From positions 62,001-126,000 of the forward strand of contig DILT01000013.1 in the NCBI GenBank assembly GCA_002425185.1: DNA of 64,000 bases. Direction: 5' to 3'. Positions 26,579 to 33,579 of this stretch are shown piece by piece (the stretch's first letter is position 1; each line of letters starts with the position of its first letter). The notes under the pieces were generated by a model. That model ran no database searches and had not been told where the DNA came from. It was given only the letters and a program-made list of their open reading frames with translations. Source of the DNA: Flammeovirgaceae bacterium UBA5585 (GTDB lineage Bacteria > Bacteroidota > Bacteroidia > Cytophagales > Cyclobacteriaceae). The position numbers and the translations under genes are program-made.

Positions 26579-27463
26579 TTAGGAGGCCTTCAATGCTTCA
26601 GCACCACCTACGATTTCAAGAATTTCCTTGGTGATGGCGGCCTGCCGTGTACGGTTATACGTTAAGCGCAACTCCTTCAATAATTCTCCTGCATTTTCTG
26701 TGGCCTTATCCATGGCCGTCATACGTGCACCGTTTTCTGCCGCGTTGGAATCCAGAACAGCTTTAAACAATTGAACTTTCAATGATTTTGGAATAAGACC
26801 ACTGATGATTTCCTCATGATTGGGTTGATAGATGTAATCTACCTCTGCTGCTTTCGTTTCGCCTTGGGGTAAATGCACGGGCAGGTATTGTTCCGTGCGC
26901 AATATTTGTGTGGCTACATTCTTAAATTCATTATACACCACCTCTACTTTGTCGTATATACCTGCACGATAAGAATCCATAATATATTCAGCGGCAGCAG
27001 CAACACGATCGTATGATATGTTGGCGATAATTCCCGTATGCTCGGTAACCATTGAAAACTTTCGCTTGCTAAAATAATCCTCTGCCTTCTTGCCAATAGA
27101 AAGTATAGTGACATTACCCTGACGGTACTGACTCTCGTACTTATCATGAATCAATTTCAGTACGCCTTTAAACACGTTCGTGTTGAAAGATCCGCACAAG
27201 CCCCGATCGGAACTAACTGCGACAATAAGAATCCGTTTTTCTTCGCGCTCCTGGCTAAACCAGTTTTCGGCAATACCATCGGCTTGAGCCGCAGAAAGGT
27301 TCTGAAAAATATACGCCATTTTTTTGGCGAAGGGTCTCATCTGCAAAATTCTGTCCTGCGACCTGCGCAGTTTCGCGGCCGCCACCATTTTCATGGCTTT
27401 GGTAATTTGCTGGGTAGAAACTACCGAGGTGATCCGGTTCTTTACTTCCTTTAAACTAGGCAT
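26579..27463 (-). CDS. atpG: ATP synthase F1 gamma subunit
   Basis: 294 residues, normal length. N-terminal MPSLKEVKNRITSVVSTQQITKAMKMVAAAKLRR and C-terminal LTYNRTRQAAITKEILEIVGGAEAL are the two coiled-coil helices of the rotor shaft; the middle Rossmann-like domain holds SSDRGLCGSFN. It is last in the operon and eight bases after atpA. Confidence 0.97.
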   Translation of the reverse strand: MPSLKEVKNRITSVVSTQQITKAMKMVAAAKLRRSQDRILQMRPFAKKMAYIFQNLSAAQADGIAENWFSQEREEKRILIVAVSSDRGLCGSFNTNVFKGVLKLIHDKYESQYRQGNVTILSIGKKAEDYFSKRKFSMVTEHTGIIANISYDRVAAAAEYIMDSYRAGIYDKVEVVYNEFKNVATQILRTEQYLPVHLPQGETKAAEVDYIYQPNHEEIISGLIPKSLKVQLFKAVLDSNAAENGARMTAMDKATENAGELLKELRLTYNRTRQAAITKEILEIVGGAEALKAS

Positions 27464-27470
27464 CGTTCAA

Positions 27471-29045
27471 TCAGTATTTCGAAGCTAAATCGAGAGCTAC
27501 TTTTTTAATGGTTTCAACATCGGCATCTTCAAATTTACCTGCCCTTAGGTTATCCAGTACAGCGCGGTGTGAGTTGCGCATCAATTCCAGGAAGTCGCGC
27601 TCAAACTCACGTACTTTATTTACCGGTACACGGTCCATATAACCCCGTGTTGATACGGTGATAATAGCCACTTGTTCCTCTACAGGCACCGGTGAGTATT
27701 GATCTTGCTTCAGCACTTCTGTATTTCTTCTTCCTCGCTCAATGGTCAGCTTGGTAGCCGCATCCAGGTCAGATCCAAATTTTGCAAAGGCTTCCAGTTC
27801 GCGGAACTGCGCCTGATCAAGCTTAAGCGTACCGGCTACTTTTTTCATGGATTTGATCTGTGCCGAGCCACCCACACGCGATACGGATATACCCACGTTA
27901 ATAGCCGGACGAATACCGGAGTTGAACAGGTTGGTTTCCAAAAAGATCTGACCATCGGTGATGGAGATCACGTTAGTAGGAATATAAGCCGATACGTCAC
28001 CGGCCTGTGTTTCAATAATCGGCAGCGCTGTAAGCGATCCTCCTCCTTTTACCAAATGCTTAATCGAATTCGGAAGATCATTCATGTTCTTCGCGATCGC
28101 ATCATTGTTAATAATCTTAGCTGCACGCTCCAGTAAGCGTGAGTGCAGGTAGAATACATCACCCGGGTAAGCTTCCCGTCCGGGAGGCCTTCTTAACAAC
28201 AGGGAAACTTCACGGTAAGAAACCGCCTGCTTCGACAAGTCATCATAAATTACCAATGCCGGGCGACCGGTATCGCGGAAAAACTCTCCAATTGCTGCAC
28301 CGGTAAACGGAGCGAAGAATTGCATTGGAGCAGGGTCAGAAGCTGTGGCTGAAACAATTACTGTGTAGGAAAGGGCTCCGGCCTTTTCCAATTCTGCCGC
28401 TACTGACGCAACGGTTGAGCCTTTTTGTCCGATGGCCACATAAATACAATATACAGGCTGACCTTTTTCAAAGAATTCTCTTTGATTGATGATGGTATCA
28501 ATAGCTACGGCAGTTTTACCTGTCTGGCGGTCACCGATAATCAACTCACGCTGGCCACGACCAATTGGAATCATGGAGTCAATAGCCTTGATGCCGGTTT
28601 GCAACGGTTCGTTCACCGGCTGACGGTAAATTACGCCAGGCGCCTTGCGCTCCAGCGGCATTTCATAAAGTTCACCACTCAACGGGCCTTTGCCGTCTAC
28701 CGGCTCACCAAGTGTATTTACCACGCGACCTACCATGCCATCGCCTACCAATACAGAAGCAATTTTTCCGGTACGTTTTACCGTGTCACCTTCGTGTACA
28801 CCTTTTGAATCGCCAAACAATACGGCACCCACATTGTCTTCTTCCAGGTTAAGCACCATGGCGCGAAGACCATTTTCAAATTCGAGAAGTTCACCCGCCT
28901 GAGCCTGGGTTAGGCCGTATATACGGGCCACACCATCACCCACCGACAACACGGTGCCTACTTCTTCCAATTCAACATCGGTGCGCGACTGCGACAACTG
29001 TTCACGCAATATTGCGGATACTTCTTCAGGTCTGATTTCTGCCAT
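27471..29045 (-). CDS. atpA: ATP synthase F1 alpha subunit
   Basis: 524 residues. Non-catalytic nucleotide-binding subunit. N-terminal beta barrel, Walker A GDRQTGKT at 171-178, ALVIYDDLSKQA region, and the alpha-specific LLRRPPGREAYPGDVFYLHSRLLERAAK. C-terminal helical domain complete. The beta subunit partner (atpD) is not in the window. Confidence 0.98.
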   Translation of the reverse strand: MAEIRPEEVSAILREQLSQSRTDVELEEVGTVLSVGDGVARIYGLTQAQAGELLEFENGLRAMVLNLEEDNVGAVLFGDSKGVHEGDTVKRTGKIASVLVGDGMVGRVVNTLGEPVDGKGPLSGELYEMPLERKAPGVIYRQPVNEPLQTGIKAIDSMIPIGRGQRELIIGDRQTGKTAVAIDTIINQREFFEKGQPVYCIYVAIGQKGSTVASVAAELEKAGALSYTVIVSATASDPAPMQFFAPFTGAAIGEFFRDTGRPALVIYDDLSKQAVSYREVSLLLRRPPGREAYPGDVFYLHSRLLERAAKIINNDAIAKNMNDLPNSIKHLVKGGGSLTALPIIETQAGDVSAYIPTNVISITDGQIFLETNLFNSGIRPAINVGISVSRVGGSAQIKSMKKVAGTLKLDQAQFRELEAFAKFGSDLDAATKLTIERGRRNTEVLKQDQYSPVPVEEQVAIITVSTRGYMDRVPVNKVREFERDFLELMRNSHRAVLDNLRAGKFEDADVETIKKVALDLASKY

Positions 29046-29081
29046 AATATCTTCTTGTTTCTTTGTTCGGTTATTGTTCGA

Positions 29082-29642
29082 TCAAAAACCCTTCACATAG
29101 GGGTTCTGACTAAATTTTAATTTTAATGCTTTGAGTTTATTCTTCAAGGATGCATCTACCTGGCGATCGCCAACCGTTAACACAAAACCGCCAATCATTT
29201 CAGCGTCTACTTTTTCTTCCAGTTCAATTTGTTTCTTGTCACTGATCTTCTTCACCAGGTTCTCAATTTCAGTGCGCAGTTGTGCGTCAACAGGGTAAGC
29301 TGTGGTTAGCGTTGCTTTGCCGATTCCCTTATAAACGTTGTAGGCGTTATGAAATTCACGCGCTATTGCCGGTAATAGAGGCTCGCGGTTCTTTCGGGTG
29401 ATGATATCAAAAAAAGCGAGCGTTAAAGGCTCAACCTTTCCGGTAAAGAGCTTCGACATGATTTGACGTTTCTTGTCGTGGCGAATAACCGGGCTGCGCA
29501 GCATGATACCAAAAGCGGAATTTTGTTCACAAACTTTGGTAAATAAGCGCATGTCCTGGTAAACTTTATCCAATGACTTTTGCTCCTCGGCCAATCCAAG
29601 CAGTGATTTTACGTATCGCGATGCTACCCTTGCTTCGGCCAT
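29082..29642 (-). CDS. atpH: ATP synthase F1 delta subunit
   Basis: 186 residues; the delta/OSCP pattern is visible: VASRYVKSLLGLAEEQ at the N-terminus and EEKVDAEMIGGFVLTVGDRQVDASLKNKLKALKLK at the C-terminus. Peripheral stalk component joining subunit b to F1. Three bases separate it from atpF. Confidence 0.95.
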   Translation of the reverse strand: MAEARVASRYVKSLLGLAEEQKSLDKVYQDMRLFTKVCEQNSAFGIMLRSPVIRHDKKRQIMSKLFTGKVEPLTLAFFDIITRKNREPLLPAIAREFHNAYNVYKGIGKATLTTAYPVDAQLRTEIENLVKKISDKKQIELEEKVDAEMIGGFVLTVGDRQVDASLKNKLKALKLKFSQNPYVKGF

Positions 29643-29645
29643 AGG

Positions 29646-30140
29646 TTAGTTAAGTTTCAATTCCTTAATAAAACCATCTATCAATTCCTTCTGCGCCTTG
29701 TCTGACGAAAGATTTTTCTTCATCAGTTGCTCAGAAATCTGAAGGGAGAACATGGCCACCTGCACGCGGACATCTTTTAAGGCAGCTTGCTTTTCAATTT
29801 GAATAGCCGCCCGCGCATCATCAATAATTTTATCGGCAGCCTTTTTGGCATCGGCCTGTGCATCATCCTTTATGCGGCTGGATATTTCGCGCGCTTCTTT
29901 CAGAATCTTATCGCGCTCTTCACGTGCTTCTTTAAACAACTTCTCGTTGTCAGCCTGAATGCGCGCCATTTCGGCACGTGCCCTTTCAGCTGTTTCCAGT
30001 GCATTTTTAATAGATTCTTCGCGCTCTTTTAGCGAACCAAGTATCGGTTTCCAGGCGAAGCGCGCCAGCAGTAACACCAGCAGCAGGAAAACAAACGCTT
30101 GCCAAATGATGAGACCGGTGCCGGGGGTAAGAAGTTCCAT
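29646..30140 (-). CDS. atpF: ATP synthase F0 subunit b
   Basis: 164 residues: one N-terminal membrane helix (GLIIWQAFVFLLLVLLLARFAWKPI) and a long charged coiled coil rich in Ala, Lys, Glu and Arg. Forms the peripheral stalk. The gene is separated from atpE by 80 bases that hold an 11-bp hairpin (30173-30211). Confidence 0.95.
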   Translation of the reverse strand: MELLTPGTGLIIWQAFVFLLLVLLLARFAWKPILGSLKEREESIKNALETAERARAEMARIQADNEKLFKEAREERDKILKEAREISSRIKDDAQADAKKAADKIIDDARAAIQIEKQAALKDVRVQVAMFSLQISEQLMKKNLSSDKAQKELIDGFIKELKLN

Positions 30141-30172
30141 ATATCGTAAATTCTTAAGTGTTTCAATAAAAT

Positions 30173-30211
30173 GAAGAACTTGCCTGGCCCATTGCCACTA
30201 GCAAGTTCTTC
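30173..30211 (-). promoter_or_regulatory. Intercistronic hairpin between atpE and atpF
   Basis: Perfect 11-bp inverted repeat GAAGAACTTGC/GCAAGTTCTTC (30173-30183 with 30201-30211), 17-base loop. On the minus strand it follows the atpE stop by 9 bases and is followed by ATTTTATTG, a weak T-stretch. It could act as a partial terminator or an RNA-stability/processing element. Confidence 0.7.
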
Positions 30212-30220
30212 TCAAGCCAT

Positions 30221-30466
30221 TTAGCCTTTGAACGAAATCAGCAAGCAAATAACGAGTGCGAAAAGAGCAGCCACCTCGATAAGTGCAGCGATGATCAGCA
30301 TGGCGCCCTGGATTTTTCCAGAAGCCTCAGGCTGACGTGCCATACCTTCCATAGCGGAGCCACCGATTTTACCGATACCGATTCCAGCGCCAATTGCAGC
30401 CAGACCAGCACCGATACCAGCGCCCATGATTGCATAGCTGATGTCCAATAAAAGTGCAGTTAACAT
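30221..30466 (-). CDS. atpE: ATP synthase F0 subunit c (rotor ring)
   Basis: 81 residues in two membrane helices with the polar loop ARQPEASGK. The proton-binding carboxylate is Glu64 in ALIEVAALFALVI. The residue after Glu64 is Val, not the Ser/Thr found in sodium-binding rings, so proton coupling is the better inference. Glycine-rich first helix (GAGIGAGLAAIGAGIGIG) allows close ring packing. The gene is bracketed by hairpins at 30493-30512 and 30173-30211. Confidence 0.96.
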   Translation of the reverse strand: MLTALLLDISYAIMGAGIGAGLAAIGAGIGIGKIGGSAMEGMARQPEASGKIQGAMLIIAALIEVAALFALVICLLISFKG

Positions 30467-30492
30467 TGTGTTATGTGTTTAAGTGAAACAAA

Positions 30493-30512
30493 CCCTGACG
30501 CTTCCGCCAGGG
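30493..30512 (-). promoter_or_regulatory. Intercistronic hairpin between atpB and atpE
   Basis: On the minus strand CCCTGGCG-GAAG-CGTCAGGG forms an eight-pair stem (one G-T wobble) with a tetraloop, followed by TTTGTTTC. It begins 17 bases after the atpB stop and precedes atpE. Confidence 0.65.
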
Positions 30513-30528
30513 ATATCTTTAATTAATC

Positions 30529-31557
30529 TTAATGATGGTCGTGATCGGCCGTAGCCATACCAATATAAAGCGATGTGAACAACGTGAACACATACGCCTG
30601 TATACCAGCCACCAACAACTCAATAAGATTTATAAATAATACAATGAGGCTTGATACCAGGCCCACTGCAATACTTTGAAAAATAAATGCTAAACTAATC
30701 AGGCTTAGCAATACAATATGTCCGGCTGTAATCGCTACAAACAAACGTATGGTTAAGGAAATAGGCTTGGTAAATACGCCCACAATTTCAACGGGTAGTA
30801 TTACCAACCTCAACGGTAGCGGCACACCGGGGGTCCAGAAGATGTGACCCCAATAAGCTTTGTTGCCATTTACATTGGTAAGAATGAATGTAAATACAGC
30901 AAGCGTTAACGTCACAGCAATATTTCCTGTGAGGTTACCTGCACCCGGCAACAACCCTAATAAGTTTCCAAAAAGAATGAAGAAGAAAAGGGTGAGCAGG
31001 TAAGGAAGAAACTTTTCGTAGTGGTGACCAATGTTTGGCTTCACTACCTCATCGCGAACAAATACAATGATGGGCTCAAGAAACGATTGAACACCAGTGG
31101 GCGCTTTGCCGGAATTTTTCTTTGCTGTTTTAGCCGCTGAAAGAAAAACTACCATTAGCAACGTAGCGTTGATGAGCAACATCGCTACGTTTTTGGTGAT
31201 TGAAATATCGAGCACAGCCTTACCCGAATCGGCCAGGTAGATGTGACTGTGATCAAGTTTATACCCGTTATACTCAACCACATTGTGGTGCTCATCGTAA
31301 AAATTCTTTGAAGAGAAAATGTCCAGACCCCGCTCGGATGAATAGACAATTACCGGCAGGTATAGCGTGCCATAGTGCCCATCCCAAAAATGCCAGGTGT
31401 GGTCATCCAAAACGTGGTGAATAATCACCTCACTGGCGTTGAATGCACTTCCTTCTTCAGCCGAATCGGAAGCCTTACCAAAAGACGAAAAAACAACTGA
31501 AACTACGAGCGCTACGACTAATGAGAAAAGACTGAATTTACGGGTTAAAACGCTCAT
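30529..31557 (-). CDS. atpB: ATP synthase F0 subunit a
   Basis: 342 residues from ATG 31557. An in-frame ATG at 31593 overlaps the -7 box at 31591-31598, so it is not usable on that transcript. Long N-terminal extension with a signal-like hydrophobic stretch, common in Bacteroidota, then five or so membrane helices. The essential arginine lies in PISLTIRLFVAITAGHIVLL. C-terminus FTLFTSLYIGMATADHDHH is histidine-rich. Confidence 0.95.
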   Translation of the reverse strand: MSVLTRKFSLFSLVVALVVSVVFSSFGKASDSAEEGSAFNASEVIIHHVLDDHTWHFWDGHYGTLYLPVIVYSSERGLDIFSSKNFYDEHHNVVEYNGYKLDHSHIYLADSGKAVLDISITKNVAMLLINATLLMVVFLSAAKTAKKNSGKAPTGVQSFLEPIIVFVRDEVVKPNIGHHYEKFLPYLLTLFFFILFGNLLGLLPGAGNLTGNIAVTLTLAVFTFILTNVNGNKAYWGHIFWTPGVPLPLRLVILPVEIVGVFTKPISLTIRLFVAITAGHIVLLSLISLAFIFQSIAVGLVSSLIVLFINLIELLVAGIQAYVFTLFTSLYIGMATADHDHH

Positions 31558-31590
31558 TTTGGCCAGATTAGGGGGTTTAAAATCCGACCG

Positions 31591-31598
31591 CAAAGGTA
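31591..31598 (-). promoter_or_regulatory. -7 box ahead of atpB
   Basis: TACCTTTG on the minus strand is a full TAnnTTTG match in the 89-base gap between the AtpI-like gene and atpB. No TTG stands at the -33 position. It implies that the structural subunits can be transcribed separately from the upstream genes. Confidence 0.55.
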
Positions 31599-31646
31599 TT
31601 AATTAAACCATGAGAATGAAATGTTTTGATTTTTTTTTGGACTGTT

Positions 31647-31997
31647 CTAAGTGTTCACTTTGCGCCATAAAAAAAACACTTCCAGTGCCGTAAAGATTAT
31701 GTAAGCGATCATGAAAAACACAACATTTTCGATGGCTCCGGGGCGGTCTTTCCAAATAACAATTCCCAGGTAAACTCCATACGCCAAAAACTTAAGCGCA
31801 ATGGTGGCAAGGTAGAGTTGAACAAAGAAATCGGGGTTGCTGGTGCGCACTTTCGACAAGAAGTGGTAAAGCCCCCCTGTTCCAATAGCCAATAGAGCCA
31901 GGGTTTGAAAATAGAACGAAGGCCGATGAGGAAGGGTCATGCCCAGTACTACGGCCACACCTACTACAATCCCAATAGCGATAAGAAATCGAAGCAC
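31647..31997 (-). CDS. AtpI-position membrane protein of the ATP synthase locus
   Basis: 116 residues with four membrane helices and little else (RFLIAIGIVVGVAVVLGM; FYFQTLALLAIGTGGLYHFL; LYLATIALKFLAYGVYLGIVI; VVFFMIAYIIFTALEVFFLW). It starts three bases after the AtpZ-like gene. The place and topology are those of AtpI, which assists c-ring assembly, but sequence identity to AtpI is not evident to me; family membership is inferred from position. Confidence 0.7.
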   Translation of the reverse strand: MLRFLIAIGIVVGVAVVLGMTLPHRPSFYFQTLALLAIGTGGLYHFLSKVRTSNPDFFVQLYLATIALKFLAYGVYLGIVIWKDRPGAIENVVFFMIAYIIFTALEVFFLWRKVNT

Positions 31998-32000
31998 GGA

Positions 32001-32237
32001 TCAGGATTTATCAATTGACCGGTATAGTTGAAACATCATGCCACCGAAGGCAACAAAAATGAAAGTGATTAAGAAAACCGGATATCGCAATTCCAGGTAA
32101 TGATCCAACCGATAACCCAGCCAGGCAAATAAGGCCATAGTAACCGCTAATTGTATGGCCAGGCTACTATATTTTAAGTAGCTGTTATACGGTTTTGGCT
32201 TCTGTTCCTGCGAGGGATCGTGATGCTCCGAAGCCAT
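32001..32237 (-). CDS. AtpZ-like protein of ATP synthase operon
   Basis: 78 residues from ATG 32237 (an alternative ATG at 32249 adds four). A polar N-terminus with NSYLKYSSLAIQLAVTMALFAWLGYRLDHYLELRYPVF is characteristic of AtpZ, a two-helix membrane protein encoded ahead of atp genes and linked to magnesium/calcium transport or F0 assembly. Its start lies inside the 3' end of the bactofilin gene (53-base overlap), tying the two translationally. Confidence 0.8.
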   Translation of the reverse strand: MASEHHDPSQEQKPKPYNSYLKYSSLAIQLAVTMALFAWLGYRLDHYLELRYPVFLITFIFVAFGGMMFQLYRSIDKS

Positions 32238-32625
32238 TGTTTTCACCAATCTTAATCTCTTTTATGGTTGCACCCATTTTACAACTACCGTTAAAAACAG
32301 CACCTGGTTCAACAACAAGTTTGCCGGTAATGATATCGCCATGAATGACGGCTGTAGCTTTTAACACCAACAGTTCTGCAATTTCAATTCTTCCTTTTAC
32401 TTCGCCCTCAATGTCTGCATTCTGAGCGGTAATGTTTCCCTGAATGTGAGAAGAAGTGCCCAAGGCCACTTTAGATTTTGACTTTACATGGCCCGTTACT
32501 TTTCCTTCAATACGTATGTTGCCATATGTTTCTATGTTGCCCTCCAGAAAAGTTCCCTTTCCAATGGTGTTGCTGGAGTTACTGATTTCTTCGGCCACGC
32601 GTTTTTCTTCTTTTGAAGTAAACAT
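32185..32625 (-). CDS. Bactofilin
   Basis: 146 residues. A short N-terminus, then the right-handed beta-helix of a DUF583/bactofilin domain (IGKGTFLEGNIETYGNIRIEGKVTGHVKSKSKVALG and repeats at about 6-residue spacing such as GEVKGRIEIAELLVLKATAVIHGDI), and an unstructured tail. Bactofilins polymerise into nucleotide-free filaments that position cell-wall enzymes. It follows the M23 peptidase gene by 12 bases, the classic bactofilin-M23 pair seen in cell-shape loci. Confidence 0.92.
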   Translation of the reverse strand: MFTSKEEKRVAEEISNSSNTIGKGTFLEGNIETYGNIRIEGKVTGHVKSKSKVALGTSSHIQGNITAQNADIEGEVKGRIEIAELLVLKATAVIHGDIITGKLVVEPGAVFNGSCKMGATIKEIKIGENNGFGASRSLAGTEAKTV

Positions 32626-32637
32626 GATTGTTTCGAT

Positions 32638-33501
32638 TTAAAATGTTACAAACTCTTCCGGATTAAGCGGGTTGCCGTTGTACCACAATTCAAAATGCAA
32701 GTGTGGTCCGTCCGTCATCTCTCCGCTATTGCCAACTATGGAAATGATTTCTCCCCCGTTCACAAAAGTACCAACTTTTTTATAGAGTTGGGCATTGTGC
32801 TTATAGACTGAAATCAGGTTGCCTTTATGCTGAATCATCATTACATACCCTGTATCCTGTGTCCACGAAGCAAAGATCACCGTACCATCGGCAATGCTTT
32901 TAACAGGCTCATTGGTTTTGGCCACAATGTCTACCCCGTAGTGACCTGTTTTGGCATCATAATGATCGGACAAAAAACCGGTTAGCGGTGAAAAGAAAAA
33001 GGTTTCCTGCAGTTCACGGTAGCGCACACTGGCCAGGGTAATCAGCGCCAGGTCAGACTTTTCGAATTCCTTGCGAAACGCGGAATCAGCCGGAGCAAGT
33101 TTCATCTCTGTTGGTTTCACTAATGGCTGCCCGTCTCCCCGTAAATATTTTGCCGGATCACTGAAGTTCACCGTATCTCCGCTGAGCACCCGTTGTATAC
33201 CCAAAATGAACTGATCCTTTCTATCCACTTCCAGGTATAAGGAATCAACCTTTTGATCAAGCTCAATCAACTGCTTGTTCATTTGCATTTGTGCAAAGCG
33301 CGGATCAAACCACTTCGCTAATATAGTTTGAGCCAGAAAAAGGCTAATGGCGAATATGATGGCGAATACGATAACCGAAAAAAGGATTACCTTGGAATAG
33401 GTAAACCCCAGGCTTGTTTTTTCAGCAAAGTTCTCTTCGTTGCGGATCACCAGCTGATACCGGTTGGTTAACCAGTTGGATATTGTCTTTTTTGGCTTCA
33501 A
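32638..33501 (-). CDS. M23-family peptidoglycan endopeptidase, membrane-anchored
   Basis: 287 residues: short cytoplasmic start, one membrane helix (about 37-62), coiled-coil linker (about 70-110), then a LytM/M23 domain. Zinc ligands are seen in HYGVDIVA (HxxxD) and the GPHLHFELW (HxH) motif near the C-terminus. Expected to cut peptide cross-bridges. Paired with bactofilin, so it may be positioned by that filament. A -7 box at 33519-33526 lies just upstream. Confidence 0.9.
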   Translation of the reverse strand: MKPKKTISNWLTNRYQLVIRNEENFAEKTSLGFTYSKVILFSVIVFAIIFAISLFLAQTILAKWFDPRFAQMQMNKQLIELDQKVDSLYLEVDRKDQFILGIQRVLSGDTVNFSDPAKYLRGDGQPLVKPTEMKLAPADSAFRKEFEKSDLALITLASVRYRELQETFFFSPLTGFLSDHYDAKTGHYGVDIVAKTNEPVKSIADGTVIFASWTQDTGYVMMIQHKGNLISVYKHNAQLYKKVGTFVNGGEIISIVGNSGEMTDGPHLHFELWYNGNPLNPEEFVTF

Positions 33502-33518
33502 ATCGCAATTTTAACCCA

Positions 33519-33526
33519 CAAAAGTA
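33519..33526 (-). promoter_or_regulatory. -7 box ahead of M23 peptidase-bactofilin-atpZ unit
   Basis: TACTTTTG on the minus strand matches TAnnTTTG fully. Predicted transcription start is about 10 bases before the M23 ATG. No convincing -33 element. Confidence 0.45.
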
Positions 33527-33579
33527 GATATTCTGACGGGATTTAATATGGAATATTCGTTTTTTGCGTTTCTAATGCG

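Noticed and set aside
30221..30466. Sodium-type c-ring
   Set aside because: The residue after Glu64 is Val rather than Ser/Thr and the Gln of sodium rings is not evident, so proton type is preferred.
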